From positions 1 through 45,501 of the forward strand of contig JBBDIM010000035.1 in NCBI GenBank assembly GCA_040880405.1: 45,501 bases of DNA. Direction: 5' to 3'. Position numbers and translations under genes: made by a program. A model generated the notes under the pieces. That model was not told where the DNA came from. It saw only the letters and a program-made list of their open reading frames with translations, and ran no database searches. This DNA comes from JBBDIM01 sp040880405. Lineage in GTDB: Bacteria; Planctomycetota; Planctomycetia; Pirellulales; Pirellulaceae. Of this stretch, positions 7,459-16,311 are shown piece by piece; position 1 is the stretch's first letter; every line of letters starts with the position of its first letter.

Positions 7459-8805
7459 ATGATCCTGCGACTCGGAAAATCGAAAGCCGCGGCCCACGCC
7501 GAGAAGCAAGCCGAGACGGCCCCGGTCGACCCGGCCAAGGTGGAAATTGAGTTCCAGCAGCTCAAAACGGGCATCCACGAGGCGCTGGTGGAATCGCTCG
7601 ACCTGTCGCTGATCGCGCGGATCGACGACCAGCGGATGCGAGACAACGTGCGGAGCCTGTCGTCCGAGCTGATCAAGGCCCATCGACCCCGGATCGACAA
7701 GGCGCTGCAAGAGCGTCTGCTGGAAGAACTGCAAGACGAGGTGTTCGGGCTGGGCCCGCTTGAGCCGCTGATGACCGACCCCACGGTGAGCGACATCCTG
7801 GTGAACCACGCCCACGATGTGCTGGTGGAACGGCATGGGCGGCTCAAAAAAACCGACATCAAATTCGCCGACAACGCCCATTTGCAGCGAATCATTCAGC
7901 GGATTGTCTCCCGCGTCGGACGACGGATCGACGAAGTGAGCCCGATGGTCGACGCGCGGCTGCCGGACGGTTCCCGAGTCAACGCCGTGGTTCCACCTTT
8001 GGCCTTGAACGGCCCCAAGCTGTCGATTCGGCGCTTTGGGGCGGAGCATCTGCAACTGAAAAACCTAATCGGCAACGGCACGCTGGACCAGCGGATTGTG
8101 GATTTCCTGCAAGCGGCGGTTGCCGGGCGGATCAGCTTTTTGATCTCCGGGGGAACCGGTGCCGGGAAAACCACCCTGCTCAACGCGCTGAGTGGTTCGA
8201 TCCCGCATGACGAGCGGATCGTGACGATCGAGGATTCCGCCGAGTTGATGCTTCAGCATCCGCATGTGGTCGGCCTGGAGACTCGCCCTTCCAACAGCGA
8301 AGGGAGCGGCGAAGTGACGCCGCGAGATTTGGTCCGCAACAGTTTGCGGATGCGGCCCGACCGGATTCTGGTGGGGGAGGTTCGTGGAGCGGAAGCGTTG
8401 GACATGCTGCAAGCGATGAACACCGGTCACGAGGGTTCGCTGACCACGATTCACGCCAACGACACGTTCGACGCCTTGCACCGTCTGGAGATGATGGTGG
8501 CGATGGCTGGTTTTGAACTGCCGATCGGGGTGGTTCGCAAGTACGTGGCGGCGGGGATTCGGGTGATCGTGCATGTGGCGCGGCTCAAAGGGGGTGTCCG
8601 CCGGGTGATGCGAGTGGCCGAGATTTTGGGCGTCGAAGATGGCGAGTACCAACTGGCCGACATCTTCCGCTTCGAACATCAGGGGCTCGACTCCGACGGT
8701 AACGCAACCGGCCGACTGGTGGCCTGCGGTTACGAGCCGAACTGCCTACGACGGTTTATCGAATCGGGCGTGGAGATCGACCGCTCGATTTTCAAGGCGG
8801 ATTAG
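7459..8805 (+). CDS. cpaF: Tad pilus assembly ATPase CpaF/TadA
   Basis: The cytoplasmic secretion ATPase that powers pilus extension and perhaps retraction, 448 residues. It shows the CpaF N-terminal region (LGPLEPLMTDPTVSDILVN), the Walker A motif SGGTGAGKTTLLNAL from about residue 229, the Asp box IEDSAELMLQHPHVVGLETR, the Walker B/His box region EVRGAEALDMLQAMNTGHEG, and TTIHAND. All catalytic features of the type II/IV secretion ATPase family appear intact. It lies 68 bp after cpaB, and tadB follows after a mobile-repeat-like spacer and an assembly gap. Confidence 0.95.
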   Translation: MILRLGKSKAAAHAEKQAETAPVDPAKVEIEFQQLKTGIHEALVESLDLSLIARIDDQRMRDNVRSLSSELIKAHRPRIDKALQERLLEELQDEVFGLGPLEPLMTDPTVSDILVNHAHDVLVERHGRLKKTDIKFADNAHLQRIIQRIVSRVGRRIDEVSPMVDARLPDGSRVNAVVPPLALNGPKLSIRRFGAEHLQLKNLIGNGTLDQRIVDFLQAAVAGRISFLISGGTGAGKTTLLNALSGSIPHDERIVTIEDSAELMLQHPHVVGLETRPSNSEGSGEVTPRDLVRNSLRMRPDRILVGEVRGAEALDMLQAMNTGHEGSLTTIHANDTFDALHRLEMMVAMAGFELPIGVVRKYVAAGIRVIVHVARLKGGVRRVMRVAEILGVEDGEYQLADIFRFEHQGLDSDGNATGRLVACGYEPNCLRRFIESGVEIDRSIFKAD

Positions 8806-8833
8806 CGGACACGGCGGCGATCATTTTAACAGC

Positions 8834-9001
8834 GGTAGGGTGGGTGAAGCCCGATAGGGCGTAACCCACCATTGGTGCGTGTTTGGAATCGCAGGCGCGG
8901 ATTAGGGACGAAGTTAGCGGCGACTGTCCAAATCCTGACCGCGTTGCCACTACCAACTTGGCTGGCGATGGTGGGCTGGCGAAGACTCCACCCACCCTAC
9001 C
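8834..9001. repeat. MITE-like element with 13-bp terminal inverted repeats
   Basis: A 168-bp segment starts with GGTAGGGTGGGTG and ends with its exact reverse complement. Inside there is a second inverted pair (ACCCACCAT near the left, ATGGTGGG near the right). It has no coding capacity. It lies between cpaF and tadB, next to the assembly gap. The GTAGGGTGGGT core resembles dispersed intergenic repeats of many GC-rich bacteria. No target-site duplication was recognised. Confidence 0.6.
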
Positions 9002-9033
9002 ACGAGCGGACACGGCAACGAAAATTTCAAGAG

Positions 9034-9243
9034 AGGAAGACGTAACGTGGATCAGTTTGTCATACCCATCAGTGGCCAGGCCTTACCTNNNNNNNNNNNN
9101 NNNNNNNNNNNNNNNNNNNNNNNNNNNNNNNNNNNNNNNNNNNNNNNNNNNNNNNNNNNNNNNNNNNNNNNNNNNNNNNNNNNNNNNNAGGAAGACGTAA
9201 CGTGGATCAGTTTGTCATACCCATCAGTGGCCAGGCCTTACCT
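9034..9243. other. Assembly gap flanked by a 55-bp duplication
   Basis: Positions 9089-9188 are 100 N. The 55 bases before the gap (9034-9088) are identical to the 55 bases after it (9189-9243). Both copies include the tadB ribosome-binding site (AGGAAG), the GTG start and the first codons. The simplest reading is that two contigs sharing a terminal overlap were joined with a standard spacer rather than merged, so the real chromosome may have only one copy and no missing sequence. The 14-codon open stretch before the gap (from GTG 9047) is then an artefact of tadB. Confidence 0.85.
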
Positions 9244-10143
9244 TACGTGGTATTCGGCGGCGTGGCGGCCGCGCTTGGCGCGATGCTGATGGCGATCCGC
9301 GATGTGATGTACGGGGGACGGCAACTCTCTGACGCCGCCTTGCTGAAGAAACTTCCCAAGCGGGTTGAATCGCCGGAGGAGCTTGGCCCGGTCGTTCGGT
9401 TCGACCTGTGGCTGGAACGAGCCTCCTATCTCACCAACCTGCACCTCAGTGGCACGATGACCGCGGCCCTGTTTCTGCTGATCGGCTTGACCGGCGGAGC
9501 GGCGGCGTGGGTGGTTACCGAGGATCCGCTGATCACGATGGTGGCGGGGGTGCTGGTTTTGATCCTCTGCTTCGTGGTGCTGGGGATCGCGGCGGATCGA
9601 CAATTGAAAAAGTTTCAGGCCCAGTTTCCCGGGGCGCTCGACCTGTTAGCCAGAGCGGTAAGGGCCGGCGAAAGTTTGGATCAGGCCTTGATTTTGGTCG
9701 GGGACGCCTTGGCGGACCCCGTGGCGGGCGAGTTCCGCCGGGTGGCGAAACATCTGGAGATGGGTCTTTCCATCTCCGTGGCGATGCAGTCGCTCAGCTA
9801 CCGGATTCCGACCATGGATACGCGGATTTTCGCCTCCGCCTTGAGTGTTCACCGAGACGCGGGTGGGAACCTGCCGCATACGCTGGAGCGGCTTTCGAAG
9901 GTGATTCGCGACCGGATGGCGTACCATCGCCAACTCAAAAGTGTCACCGGAGCGGGCCGGATCTCGGCCACGATCATCGCCGCGATGGGACCGCTGTTGT
10001 TCGCGTACCTGTTTTTCGCCCAACCGGAATATGGGGCGATGCTGTGGGACGACCCGACCGGCCGGATGGTGTTGATCGCGGCGGTGGCTTCCGAGGTGAT
10101 CGGCTTGTTGATCATTTGGCGGATGTTGAAATCGGATTATTAA
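9202..10143 (+). CDS. tadB: Tad pilus inner-membrane platform protein TadB
   Basis: A 313-residue type II secretion F-domain protein, one of the two inner-membrane platform subunits on which CpaF acts. Hydrophobic helices occur near residues 15-32, about 75-120 (two), and two at the C-terminus. The cytoplasmic F domain has the typical FPGALDLLARAVRAGESLDQAL and GEFRRVAKHLEMGLSISVAMQ patterns. The GTG start at 9202 has an AGGAAG ribosome-binding site but lies 13 bases inside the post-gap copy of a 55-bp duplication. The gene itself appears complete. It is followed 69 bp later by tadC. Confidence 0.9.
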   Translation: MDQFVIPISGQALPYVVFGGVAAALGAMLMAIRDVMYGGRQLSDAALLKKLPKRVESPEELGPVVRFDLWLERASYLTNLHLSGTMTAALFLLIGLTGGAAAWVVTEDPLITMVAGVLVLILCFVVLGIAADRQLKKFQAQFPGALDLLARAVRAGESLDQALILVGDALADPVAGEFRRVAKHLEMGLSISVAMQSLSYRIPTMDTRIFASALSVHRDAGGNLPHTLERLSKVIRDRMAYHRQLKSVTGAGRISATIIAAMGPLLFAYLFFAQPEYGAMLWDDPTGRMVLIAAVASEVIGLLIIWRMLKSDY

Positions 10144-10212
10144 CGGCTTTTTCCCATACCGGGACCGACCGCCGCTGGCGGATCGAGCGACCGGGCAATA
10201 GGCGCAAACACG

Positions 10213-11253
10213 ATGTTCGGACTGTTGGACTCACTCAACCTGGAAGCGTTGAACCTGGAAGCGCTCCGCGGCGGCGGGATGTTCAGCGATTTCGAGGTGC
10301 TAGGGACCTTTCTCGGTATCACCCTGGTGTTGTTCGTGGGGGGCAGCCTGTTGATGTCGGCCGGGCAGAACCGCGCGATGGACTATCTGGAAAGCTCCAG
10401 CGGCCGCTCGCTGGGGATCTTCACCAAGATGTTTGCCTACATGGTGCCGATCTCGGACGAGGGGCGAAACAAGATTCAAGCGGACATGGTCAAGGCGGGC
10501 TACTATGGCCGGTACGCGGCCGAGGATTTTTTGGCCCTGAGAAACGCGGCGATCTTTGCGTGGCTCCTGTTTTTAGCGGCGGCCGTTTATGTGACGGTCG
10601 ACCAAGGCCAAGTAATGACGATCCGGATCTTGATGCTGGGCGGCATCGTGCTGGCGATGATTTGGGCGATTCCGCGGGTCATTCTTTCCGGAACCGCCGC
10701 GGGCCGGGTCAAACGAATCCACTACGCCCTGCCGGACGCCCTCGATATGATCACGATGACCATGTCGGCCGGGATGCCGCTGCAAAGGGCGATCAACCAT
10801 GTGGGACTGGAGCTCAAAGGCTCGCATCCCGACTTGGCCTGCGAATTGGCGATTTTGGATGGTCAGGCGGCAGCCCGATCGCTGGATCATGGCCTGCGCG
10901 AGTTCGCCAAACGAGTCGACCAACCGGACGTGACGGCCCTCTCGACGTTGATTCACCACGCGGAGAAACTGGGTGGCAATGTCGGGACGGCGTTTCATGA
11001 GTTCGCCGATAGCATTCGAGAATCGCGGCGTCAACGCGCCGAAGAGAAGGGGAACCGAACCTCGGTTAAGTTGCTGTTCCCGGTGATCTTCTTCCTGGCC
11101 CCGCCGATCTACGTGCTGCTGCTGGGGCCCGCCGTCATGGAACTGAGGAACTTTACCCTGCGGGAAACGCAAGAGGGTGGGGTGCTGAATCAGGACGAAC
11201 TGCTGGAAGAGGCGACGGCCAACCCGTCAGTGATCGGAACGCCCGATCGCTAA
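10213..11253 (+). CDS. tadC: Tad pilus inner-membrane platform protein TadC
   Basis: A 346-residue type II secretion F-domain protein, the partner of TadB. Helices occur near residues 35-55, 110-155 (two) and 285-305. The F domain contains HYALPDALDMITMTMSAGMP, LQRAINHVG and ALSTLIHHAEKLGGNVGTAFHEF, typical of TadC. The N-terminus has a small internal repeat (LNLEALNLEAL). Its stop lies only 13 bp from the stop of the convergent tadD, so no terminator fits between them and transcripts of the two strands must overlap. Confidence 0.9.
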   Translation: MFGLLDSLNLEALNLEALRGGGMFSDFEVLGTFLGITLVLFVGGSLLMSAGQNRAMDYLESSSGRSLGIFTKMFAYMVPISDEGRNKIQADMVKAGYYGRYAAEDFLALRNAAIFAWLLFLAAAVYVTVDQGQVMTIRILMLGGIVLAMIWAIPRVILSGTAAGRVKRIHYALPDALDMITMTMSAGMPLQRAINHVGLELKGSHPDLACELAILDGQAAARSLDHGLREFAKRVDQPDVTALSTLIHHAEKLGGNVGTAFHEFADSIRESRRQRAEEKGNRTSVKLLFPVIFFLAPPIYVLLLGPAVMELRNFTLRETQEGGVLNQDELLEEATANPSVIGTPDR

Positions 11254-11266
11254 CTCGTTCGATGCA

Positions 11267-12403
11267 CTAGCCACCTTGAATCGCGTTCTGCACTTCGGTC
11301 ATGAAGTTGGTGTTGGGGTAAGAATCGAACCCCGGCTGCGAAACCGGCGCGAAGTTGCCGGTTGGCTGCGACAGGGAACGATCGCCGGTGGTCGGGTAGC
11401 TGGCCTCTGGAGTCAGGGTCATCGGATACTGCCCGCCGGGCGCGGCCTGGGAACCGCTCTCCAGCGAAGGCAACGCCCTGCCTTGCGAGGGTGTGGTCAC
11501 CTGGTAGGTGGCTGGAAGCGCGGTTGGAAGCGTGGTTGACGGGGCCGCTTCGGATGTCGGGCCTTCGCCGGTCGCCTGGCTCACCTGGGATTGGGCGACC
11601 ATGTCGGTGGCTTTGGCCCAATTGGCCTGGGCGATCTCCGCTGAGTTGCCGCCATCTTGCTGGGCGATGCTTTGCGTCTCGCCGCGGTTCTCGCCACCTT
11701 CGCGAGGTGGGCCGGGGACAAATTGCTGGATTGGTGGTTGATGCCCCTCAAGCTGAACCAAGGCCTCGGCGGCCGCTTTGAGCGAACGATCGAGGCTTAA
11801 CGCCTTGAGATAGTTTTGCTTAGCCGTCTCCAAGTCGCCTCGCTGCGACTGCACGTACGCCAGATTCGAGTACGCCTCGGCGTCATCGCTCACCGCGCGG
11901 AATTCGCGGAACGCGGCGTCGTACTCTCCCAATTCACCCAGGAGCATTCCCAAGTTGGTCCGAGCCGCAAGGTAGTCCGGATCGATATTGAGAGCCTCGC
12001 GGTACGCCAGTTGAGCTTGCTCATGGTTATCGGCCAGGTAATGCATGTAGCCGATATCGCTCAGCAACTCAGCCGAAGGGCTTCCAATGCTCTGGGCGGC
12101 GGTTAGATACTCAAGGGCCGAATCAAAATCTCCCTGCTTGCCGGAGACCACACCCATGCGATGCAGCGCGAGCAAGTTTTCTGGGTCTTTGATCAGGACG
12201 TCACGATAGATTTTCTTGGCACCCGTTATGTTGCCATGCCGCTCCGATAGCCGAGCGAGGCTGAGCTGCTGGTCGTACATGGGGGTGTTGCGGACGGTTG
12301 TGTTCCAAGGTAGCAGGCTTTGATTGGTCGTCGCACACCCGGATGCCCCGCAAGACAATAGCACCACGAGCACAGCCTGGATGTGAGACGATTTTATCAA
12401 CAT
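11267..12403 (-). CDS. tadD: TPR lipoprotein TadD
   Basis: A 378-residue lipoprotein. The signal peptide ends in ASGC with Cys23 as the lipidation site. Residues about 45-220 form a tetratricopeptide array, for example NITGAKKIYRDVLIKDPENLLALHRMG and AQLAYREALNIDPDYLAARTNLG split over successive repeats. The remaining 150 residues are low-complexity (Gln, Ser, Thr, Pro) and probably disordered; TadD proteins are usually shorter, so this tail is an extension. TadD family members act as pilotins or assembly factors of the Tad secretin. It is last in a minus-strand run secretin, lipoprotein, TadD, and converges on tadC. Confidence 0.8.
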   Translation of the reverse strand: MLIKSSHIQAVLVVLLSCGASGCATTNQSLLPWNTTVRNTPMYDQQLSLARLSERHGNITGAKKIYRDVLIKDPENLLALHRMGVVSGKQGDFDSALEYLTAAQSIGSPSAELLSDIGYMHYLADNHEQAQLAYREALNIDPDYLAARTNLGMLLGELGEYDAAFREFRAVSDDAEAYSNLAYVQSQRGDLETAKQNYLKALSLDRSLKAAAEALVQLEGHQPPIQQFVPGPPREGGENRGETQSIAQQDGGNSAEIAQANWAKATDMVAQSQVSQATGEGPTSEAAPSTTLPTALPATYQVTTPSQGRALPSLESGSQAAPGGQYPMTLTPEASYPTTGDRSLSQPTGNFAPVSQPGFDSYPNTNFMTEVQNAIQGG

Positions 12404-12464
12404 GGTAAACCTGCCACCTTAAAATTGAACACGTATTGAACTTTCGCTTCGCAGCGATGGATTT

Positions 12465-13082
12465 CTAGAATCCGCCGCCAAACCCGCCAAAGCCACCGCC
12501 ACCACCCATTCCGCCAAAACCACCACCGAATCCGGCACCGCCACGTCCTCCGGAGAGGCCCATGTTGTAGGCGCGAACCGCTTCCGGACTGGTGAGTCCC
12601 TCAGAGAAGGCGGGAGCGACAACAACCCGGCCGTCGGCGTCTTCCACGCCCATGGCCACCAACGAGTTGACGACCACTTGGCGGCGTTGTTGGTCGAGCT
12701 GATCGTTCAAGTGAACTGCGTAGCCGTACTCGGTATCGGGCCGGGCGCTAGTTCGGCTCCGCTCGACGACAACCGGCATCTCGACCCCGCGTAAGAGGTT
12801 GGTGGCGATTTGTTTGACGTGGTCTTCGCCATCCTCATTCAAACGCCAAGCCTTCGGGTCGCCATTGGTATCGAGGAAGTTGGGGACAAATTCGTGTTGG
12901 TAGATCACGAATTTGGCCGCCTCGGCGTTCTCTTCCTGGATTTGGTTGATGGCGTCGACATCGGCTCCAAGCATCGGAGGCGAATCCGGGAGGACCCGGG
13001 CACCCGACTGGCAACCAATCGCCCCGGCCGCCAGGAGGGCCAAGGCCCAGCATCCCGGCTTGTAGGTAACAGAAACGGTCAT
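12465..13082 (-). CDS. OmpA/CpaD-like lipoprotein with glycine-rich tail
   Basis: A 205-residue lipoprotein whose signal peptide ends AIGC (Cys24). The central domain, about residues 40-170, has FVPNFLDTNGDPKAWRLNE, EDHVKQIATNLL, and a LDQQRRQVVVNSLVAMGV stretch. This resembles the pattern of OmpA-like and CpaD-type pilus lipoproteins, in which a periodic helix precedes a beta strand. The last 30 residues are nearly all Gly and Phe (GFGGGFGGMGGGGGFGG). The gene lies between the secretin and tadD on the same strand, the position expected for a CpaD/RcpB-type secretin partner. Family assignment is tentative because I see no unmistakable signature. Confidence 0.55.
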   Translation of the reverse strand: MTVSVTYKPGCWALALLAAGAIGCQSGARVLPDSPPMLGADVDAINQIQEENAEAAKFVIYQHEFVPNFLDTNGDPKAWRLNEDGEDHVKQIATNLLRGVEMPVVVERSRTSARPDTEYGYAVHLNDQLDQQRRQVVVNSLVAMGVEDADGRVVVAPAFSEGLTSPEAVRAYNMGLSGGRGGAGFGGGFGGMGGGGGFGGFGGGF

Positions 13083-13177
13083 TTTACAGGTCCTTGAAAT
13101 ATCAGGTGATCGCGGGAATGTTTTGGGTCATTCGCCTTGTCGCGGCCGCGGAAGCCGGGACAAAGCGGCGATGGATA

Positions 13178-14830
13178 TTATTCGGAGAAACCTTGCGGTC
13201 CCGATAGATAATACGACTCACTCTCGTGGTAAGACCGGTGCAACTTGCGAGCCTGACGCTGGGCCTTAATGGTCTCGTGATTATCGAGCCGGATGTTACT
13301 CCGCTGGGCAGGCCAGACAGTGCTTCGGTGATCGACGCCTGGTCGGCCTTCGATCTGCTGATGCAGATAGAATGCCTTGTCGGTCGGGTCGGTGACCGCC
13401 ATGCCCGGCAGATACAACGGAACCTGTTCCCGTTCCAGCGGGTGAACCAACTCAGGGCTAACCAGCACAACCAACTCGGTCTCGGTGCGACGGGAGGTTT
13501 GCGAGCCGAAGGCAGCGCCCACAATCGGGATGTCGCCGAGGAAGGGCAACCGGGTCCGAGAACCTTCCTGCTCATCCTGGATCAAACCGGCAACGGCCAA
13601 CCACTGACCTTCCCGCAAGTCGACCGTGGTGGTGACACCGCGAACGTCCAAGCCGGGAATGCCATCGACCGAATTCTGGTTGTTGATGCTGCTGAACGAA
13701 GGAGCGACCCGCAGGCGAATCTTGTCCTTATCCAGCACGGTGGGAGTAAAGGCAAGCTGGGTACCGAACCCGCGGAAGCTGGTCGAAACCGCACCGATCC
13801 CACCCACGCCAACCGCGGTGGGGACGGCGAACTCACCACCCGCGATGAAGTTGGCGGGCTGGCCACTGATGGTCACCAGGGTCGGTTCGGCCAAAATTTT
13901 GGCCATCCCGTTGCTACTGGTGGCCCGAATGAATAGCTCGACGTCGCCGTTATCGAGAATCGCGGAAAGATTTCCGCTCGCCCCGATCACGTGCGAGATG
14001 GAGAAGGAGTTTTCGGTCACGCCAAAGTTGAGCCCCAGTTCACGGGCGGCGCTACGCTGCAATTCCGCGATCCGAACCTTCAGCATCACTTGTTGCTCGC
14101 CAGGGACATGCAACAAGTTGACAATGCTTTGGGTACGCAGATCCTCGGCACCCGGCAGCGTGGCAACCGTGAGCGAGCTGACGCCAGCCGTGTTGAGATT
14201 GCCGACCTGATTGACCGATTGACCACCCAAGACACCCAGAATCTGAGCCGCTTCCTGAGCGTCACGAGCCTGGCCGCGGACAATCAGTTTATCCGCGATG
14301 GGAATCAACTGCACAAAGCTATTGGGAAACATCTCATTGATGCGGGCCTGCAACTTGCCGTACTCGATGTCGGCTCGATGTTGTTCCCCCTCATCGGCGG
14401 CTACTTTCACCAGGTAGCGAAGGATGGTGGTGGTGCCATCGGGCGCGGCGAACCAGAGGGTCACCGTGGTTTCCCCTGATCGCAGGCCGATGACCTCCAG
14501 TTCGGTGGGGCCAAATTCGTTGACCTCAACCACCGCCGGGTTGGTGATGGCGACTCGCGTAATCGGCATCTTGGTCCGCAAGATCTTGGATCGCGAAGGA
14601 TCGACTCGGAAGATTAGTTCCGGTTCGAGAACTTCACGAATTAAATCGGACTCCTTCATTAGCACGGAAGCCTCTGGTCTCTCCAGAAGACCCGCGTTCC
14701 GGGGGCTGGGTAGCTCGGCCCCGAGTTGCGCGAAGACGACAGCAGGCGCAGTCGTCATTGCGCCTAACATAGCCAAGACTGTCAACCAGCGACATCTTGA
14801 ACTCAAACGGATTGGGCTAAGGTGTTTCAT
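13178..14830 (-). CDS. cpaC: Tad pilus secretin CpaC/RcpA
   Basis: The outer-membrane channel of the Tad pilus. From ATG 14830 it is 550 residues, with a signal peptide ending near VVFAQ. The N-terminal domain contains SKILRTKMPITRVAITNPAVV and GLRSGETTVTLWF, the conserved CpaC N-domain. A BON-like region (DKLIVRGQARDAQEAAQIL) follows. The secretin core has LHVPGEQQVMLKVRIAELQRS, ILAEPTLVTISGQPANFIAGG and VDLREGQWLAVAGLIQ. The frame is open to 14878, but ATG 14830 places the basic signal-peptide n-region properly. The C-terminal 60 residues beyond the core are polar and of unknown role. Confidence 0.9.
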   Translation of the reverse strand: MKHLSPIRLSSRCRWLTVLAMLGAMTTAPAVVFAQLGAELPSPRNAGLLERPEASVLMKESDLIREVLEPELIFRVDPSRSKILRTKMPITRVAITNPAVVEVNEFGPTELEVIGLRSGETTVTLWFAAPDGTTTILRYLVKVAADEGEQHRADIEYGKLQARINEMFPNSFVQLIPIADKLIVRGQARDAQEAAQILGVLGGQSVNQVGNLNTAGVSSLTVATLPGAEDLRTQSIVNLLHVPGEQQVMLKVRIAELQRSAARELGLNFGVTENSFSISHVIGASGNLSAILDNGDVELFIRATSSNGMAKILAEPTLVTISGQPANFIAGGEFAVPTAVGVGGIGAVSTSFRGFGTQLAFTPTVLDKDKIRLRVAPSFSSINNQNSVDGIPGLDVRGVTTTVDLREGQWLAVAGLIQDEQEGSRTRLPFLGDIPIVGAAFGSQTSRRTETELVVLVSPELVHPLEREQVPLYLPGMAVTDPTDKAFYLHQQIEGRPGVDHRSTVWPAQRSNIRLDNHETIKAQRQARKLHRSYHESESYYLSGPQGFSE

Positions 14831-15443
14831 TTTGATAACCACCAGGCGGAAAAATTGAGTGACCGTTTGTCGCAGCAAAAGGTGCGGGGATCAAATCACC
14901 AGCACCTAGGCCGCGTGATTTCTTGTTTGGGTCCTACTGCGACCGCGCTAATGGACCACCAGATTTTTCGGACGTCCGCATCGCATGAGTTAAGCCTTAT
15001 TTTCGGCCCGTACCGATTATGATGGTGCTAGCGACCCTGAGACCTTTCGTTTTGTGACGGGAATAGGCCTCAATCTAGAACACTGGGAAGGTTGGGGGGG
15101 ATTTTTCATGGGATTGAGGTCCCCACACGCAAGGGTGACAAACTCAGAATTTTTTATCCGACGCTCGATTTTTGATTTCGAACGCCTGTAAGTTTGGGCA
15201 GACTAGAGAAGGAGATTCAATCGCATTCTGTTTTCAGGAAAATGCGGTGCGAACTAGCCGAAAAATGAGGGTAACCCGAATTATCGTCGCGATTGGCTAC
15301 CCTTGCCTCGAATCGGGTCGATGCAACCCAACACTTGCCGTATGGGTGACTTCGTCAGCTAAGCGAGTTTCCGGAGGGAGTTCGCATCCATGGCGAACTT
15401 CCCTTGAATCGCATGACTTTTTTGAAACAACGGGATCTTAATT
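14831..15443. other. Intergenic region, no gene recognised
   Basis: About 610 bp between the divergent secretin gene and the Cys-rich protein gene. It must hold the promoters of both. I see no conserved gene in any frame and no strong hairpin with a T-run. A G-tract (GGTTGGGGGGG near 15090) and AT-rich patches (for example around 15150) are the only visible irregularities. Confidence 0.5.
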
Positions 15444-16238
15444 ATGACCAGCTTACTTTTGATCACGGCCGTCGTGCTGGGTGGAAACGCCCAGGAAGTT
15501 CAGAACCACGAGAACGACTCTTTGCAGCAGCCGGTGATGGTTTACGCATCCGAGTCGTTATCCCCCTCGCTCTTCGACAAAAATGTTCGAGAACGAGAAC
15601 GCGACGTGGTAATCCAAGCCGCGAATTATCAGGCCGAGCCTAGCACACTGGCTCCGGTCACCAAGGCGCGGCCCACTCCCGCGACACGCCCTGTCTCGAC
15701 TCGCTCCATTGCGAAGGCTAACCTCGCTTGGAAGCAAAACGAGTCCCCTTCGGACGCCGTGGATAGTTCCATGGCTCCACCGGCACCCATTACTTACGAT
15801 TCCCAGGAAAAAACACCGCACTACTTTTCCTCGGATACCAGCGGATGTGGTTGCGACACCGGCTGTCCGTCGGATTGCGGTGAATGTGGAAACTGCGGGG
15901 CGTGCGGGCATGGAGGCCTTCTCCATGGCTGCGGAGGTCTCGGACTTCATCATGGCGGATACTGGGCCAAGCATTGCTTGCCCAGCCCCTGGCACGCTCC
16001 AGGCAACATGACGCCGCGCTACCCGTACGAAGCCTATCCGCAAACCTATTACTACTTCCGCCCTTACAACATGCTGCACATCCCACAACAGCAAGAGATC
16101 GCCCGCGGTTGGGTCGACGATCCTGGTTTGCCGTATTCCAATGGCGTGTTCGCCAAGGTCTACGCCGAGTATGAAGCGGACCTGATCAACACGCCTGAGC
16201 CGATCCGCCCGATGAGCTACAATCAGCCGCGTCGATAG
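15444..16238 (+). CDS. Secreted Cys-cluster protein of planctomycete type
   Basis: A 264-residue exported protein of unknown function. It starts with a short hydrophobic signal (MTSLLLITAVVLGGNAQ). The middle is polar, then a dense Cys/Gly cluster follows (SGCGCDTGCPSDCGECGN and a further CGACGHGG stretch), containing about nine Cys. A conserved-looking C-terminal domain has PRYPYEAYPQTYYYFRPYN and GWVDDPGLPYSNGVFAKVY. I recall this Tyr-rich YYYFRPYN plus PYSN pattern from secreted proteins in other planctomycetes, where Cys-rich proteins are abundant in the cell wall. Disulfide or metal binding is plausible but not shown. A good intrinsic terminator follows. Confidence 0.65.
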   Translation: MTSLLLITAVVLGGNAQEVQNHENDSLQQPVMVYASESLSPSLFDKNVRERERDVVIQAANYQAEPSTLAPVTKARPTPATRPVSTRSIAKANLAWKQNESPSDAVDSSMAPPAPITYDSQEKTPHYFSSDTSGCGCDTGCPSDCGECGNCGACGHGGLLHGCGGLGLHHGGYWAKHCLPSPWHAPGNMTPRYPYEAYPQTYYYFRPYNMLHIPQQQEIARGWVDDPGLPYSNGVFAKVYAEYEADLINTPEPIRPMSYNQPRR

Positions 16239-16270
16239 GCGGACATGCTGAAAATATTGAGATCCCCACG

Positions 16271-16298
16271 AAGCCCGATCGCATGATCGGGCTTTTTT
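16271..16298 (+). terminator. Rho-independent terminator of the Cys-rich gene
   Basis: A perfect 10-bp stem (AAGCCCGATC / GATCGGGCTT) with a 4-base loop runs into a T-run ending at 16298. It lies 32 bp after the stop of the Cys-rich protein gene and reads in the correct direction. Confidence 0.85.
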
Positions 16299-16311
16299 CG
16301 TGAATGAAAAA

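Noticed and set aside
9408..11000. A 530-codon plus-strand open frame across tadB and tadC
   Set aside because: It is an out-of-frame shadow. Composition is Arg/Gly/Asp-rich with no family pattern, and the two overlapped frames encode clear TadB and TadC domains.
13209..13222. Fourteen bases identical to the start of the T7 phage promoter (TAATACGACTCACT)
   Set aside because: It lies inside the secretin coding frame (Glu-Ser-Tyr-Tyr region on the minus strand), the match stops before the essential TATAG, and there is no phage polymerase context. It is chance.
15840..15950. Metallothionein-like reading of the Cys cluster
   Set aside because: The Cys pattern is Gly-spaced and embedded in an exported protein with a conserved-looking C-terminal domain; disulfides are equally likely, so no metal role is claimed.
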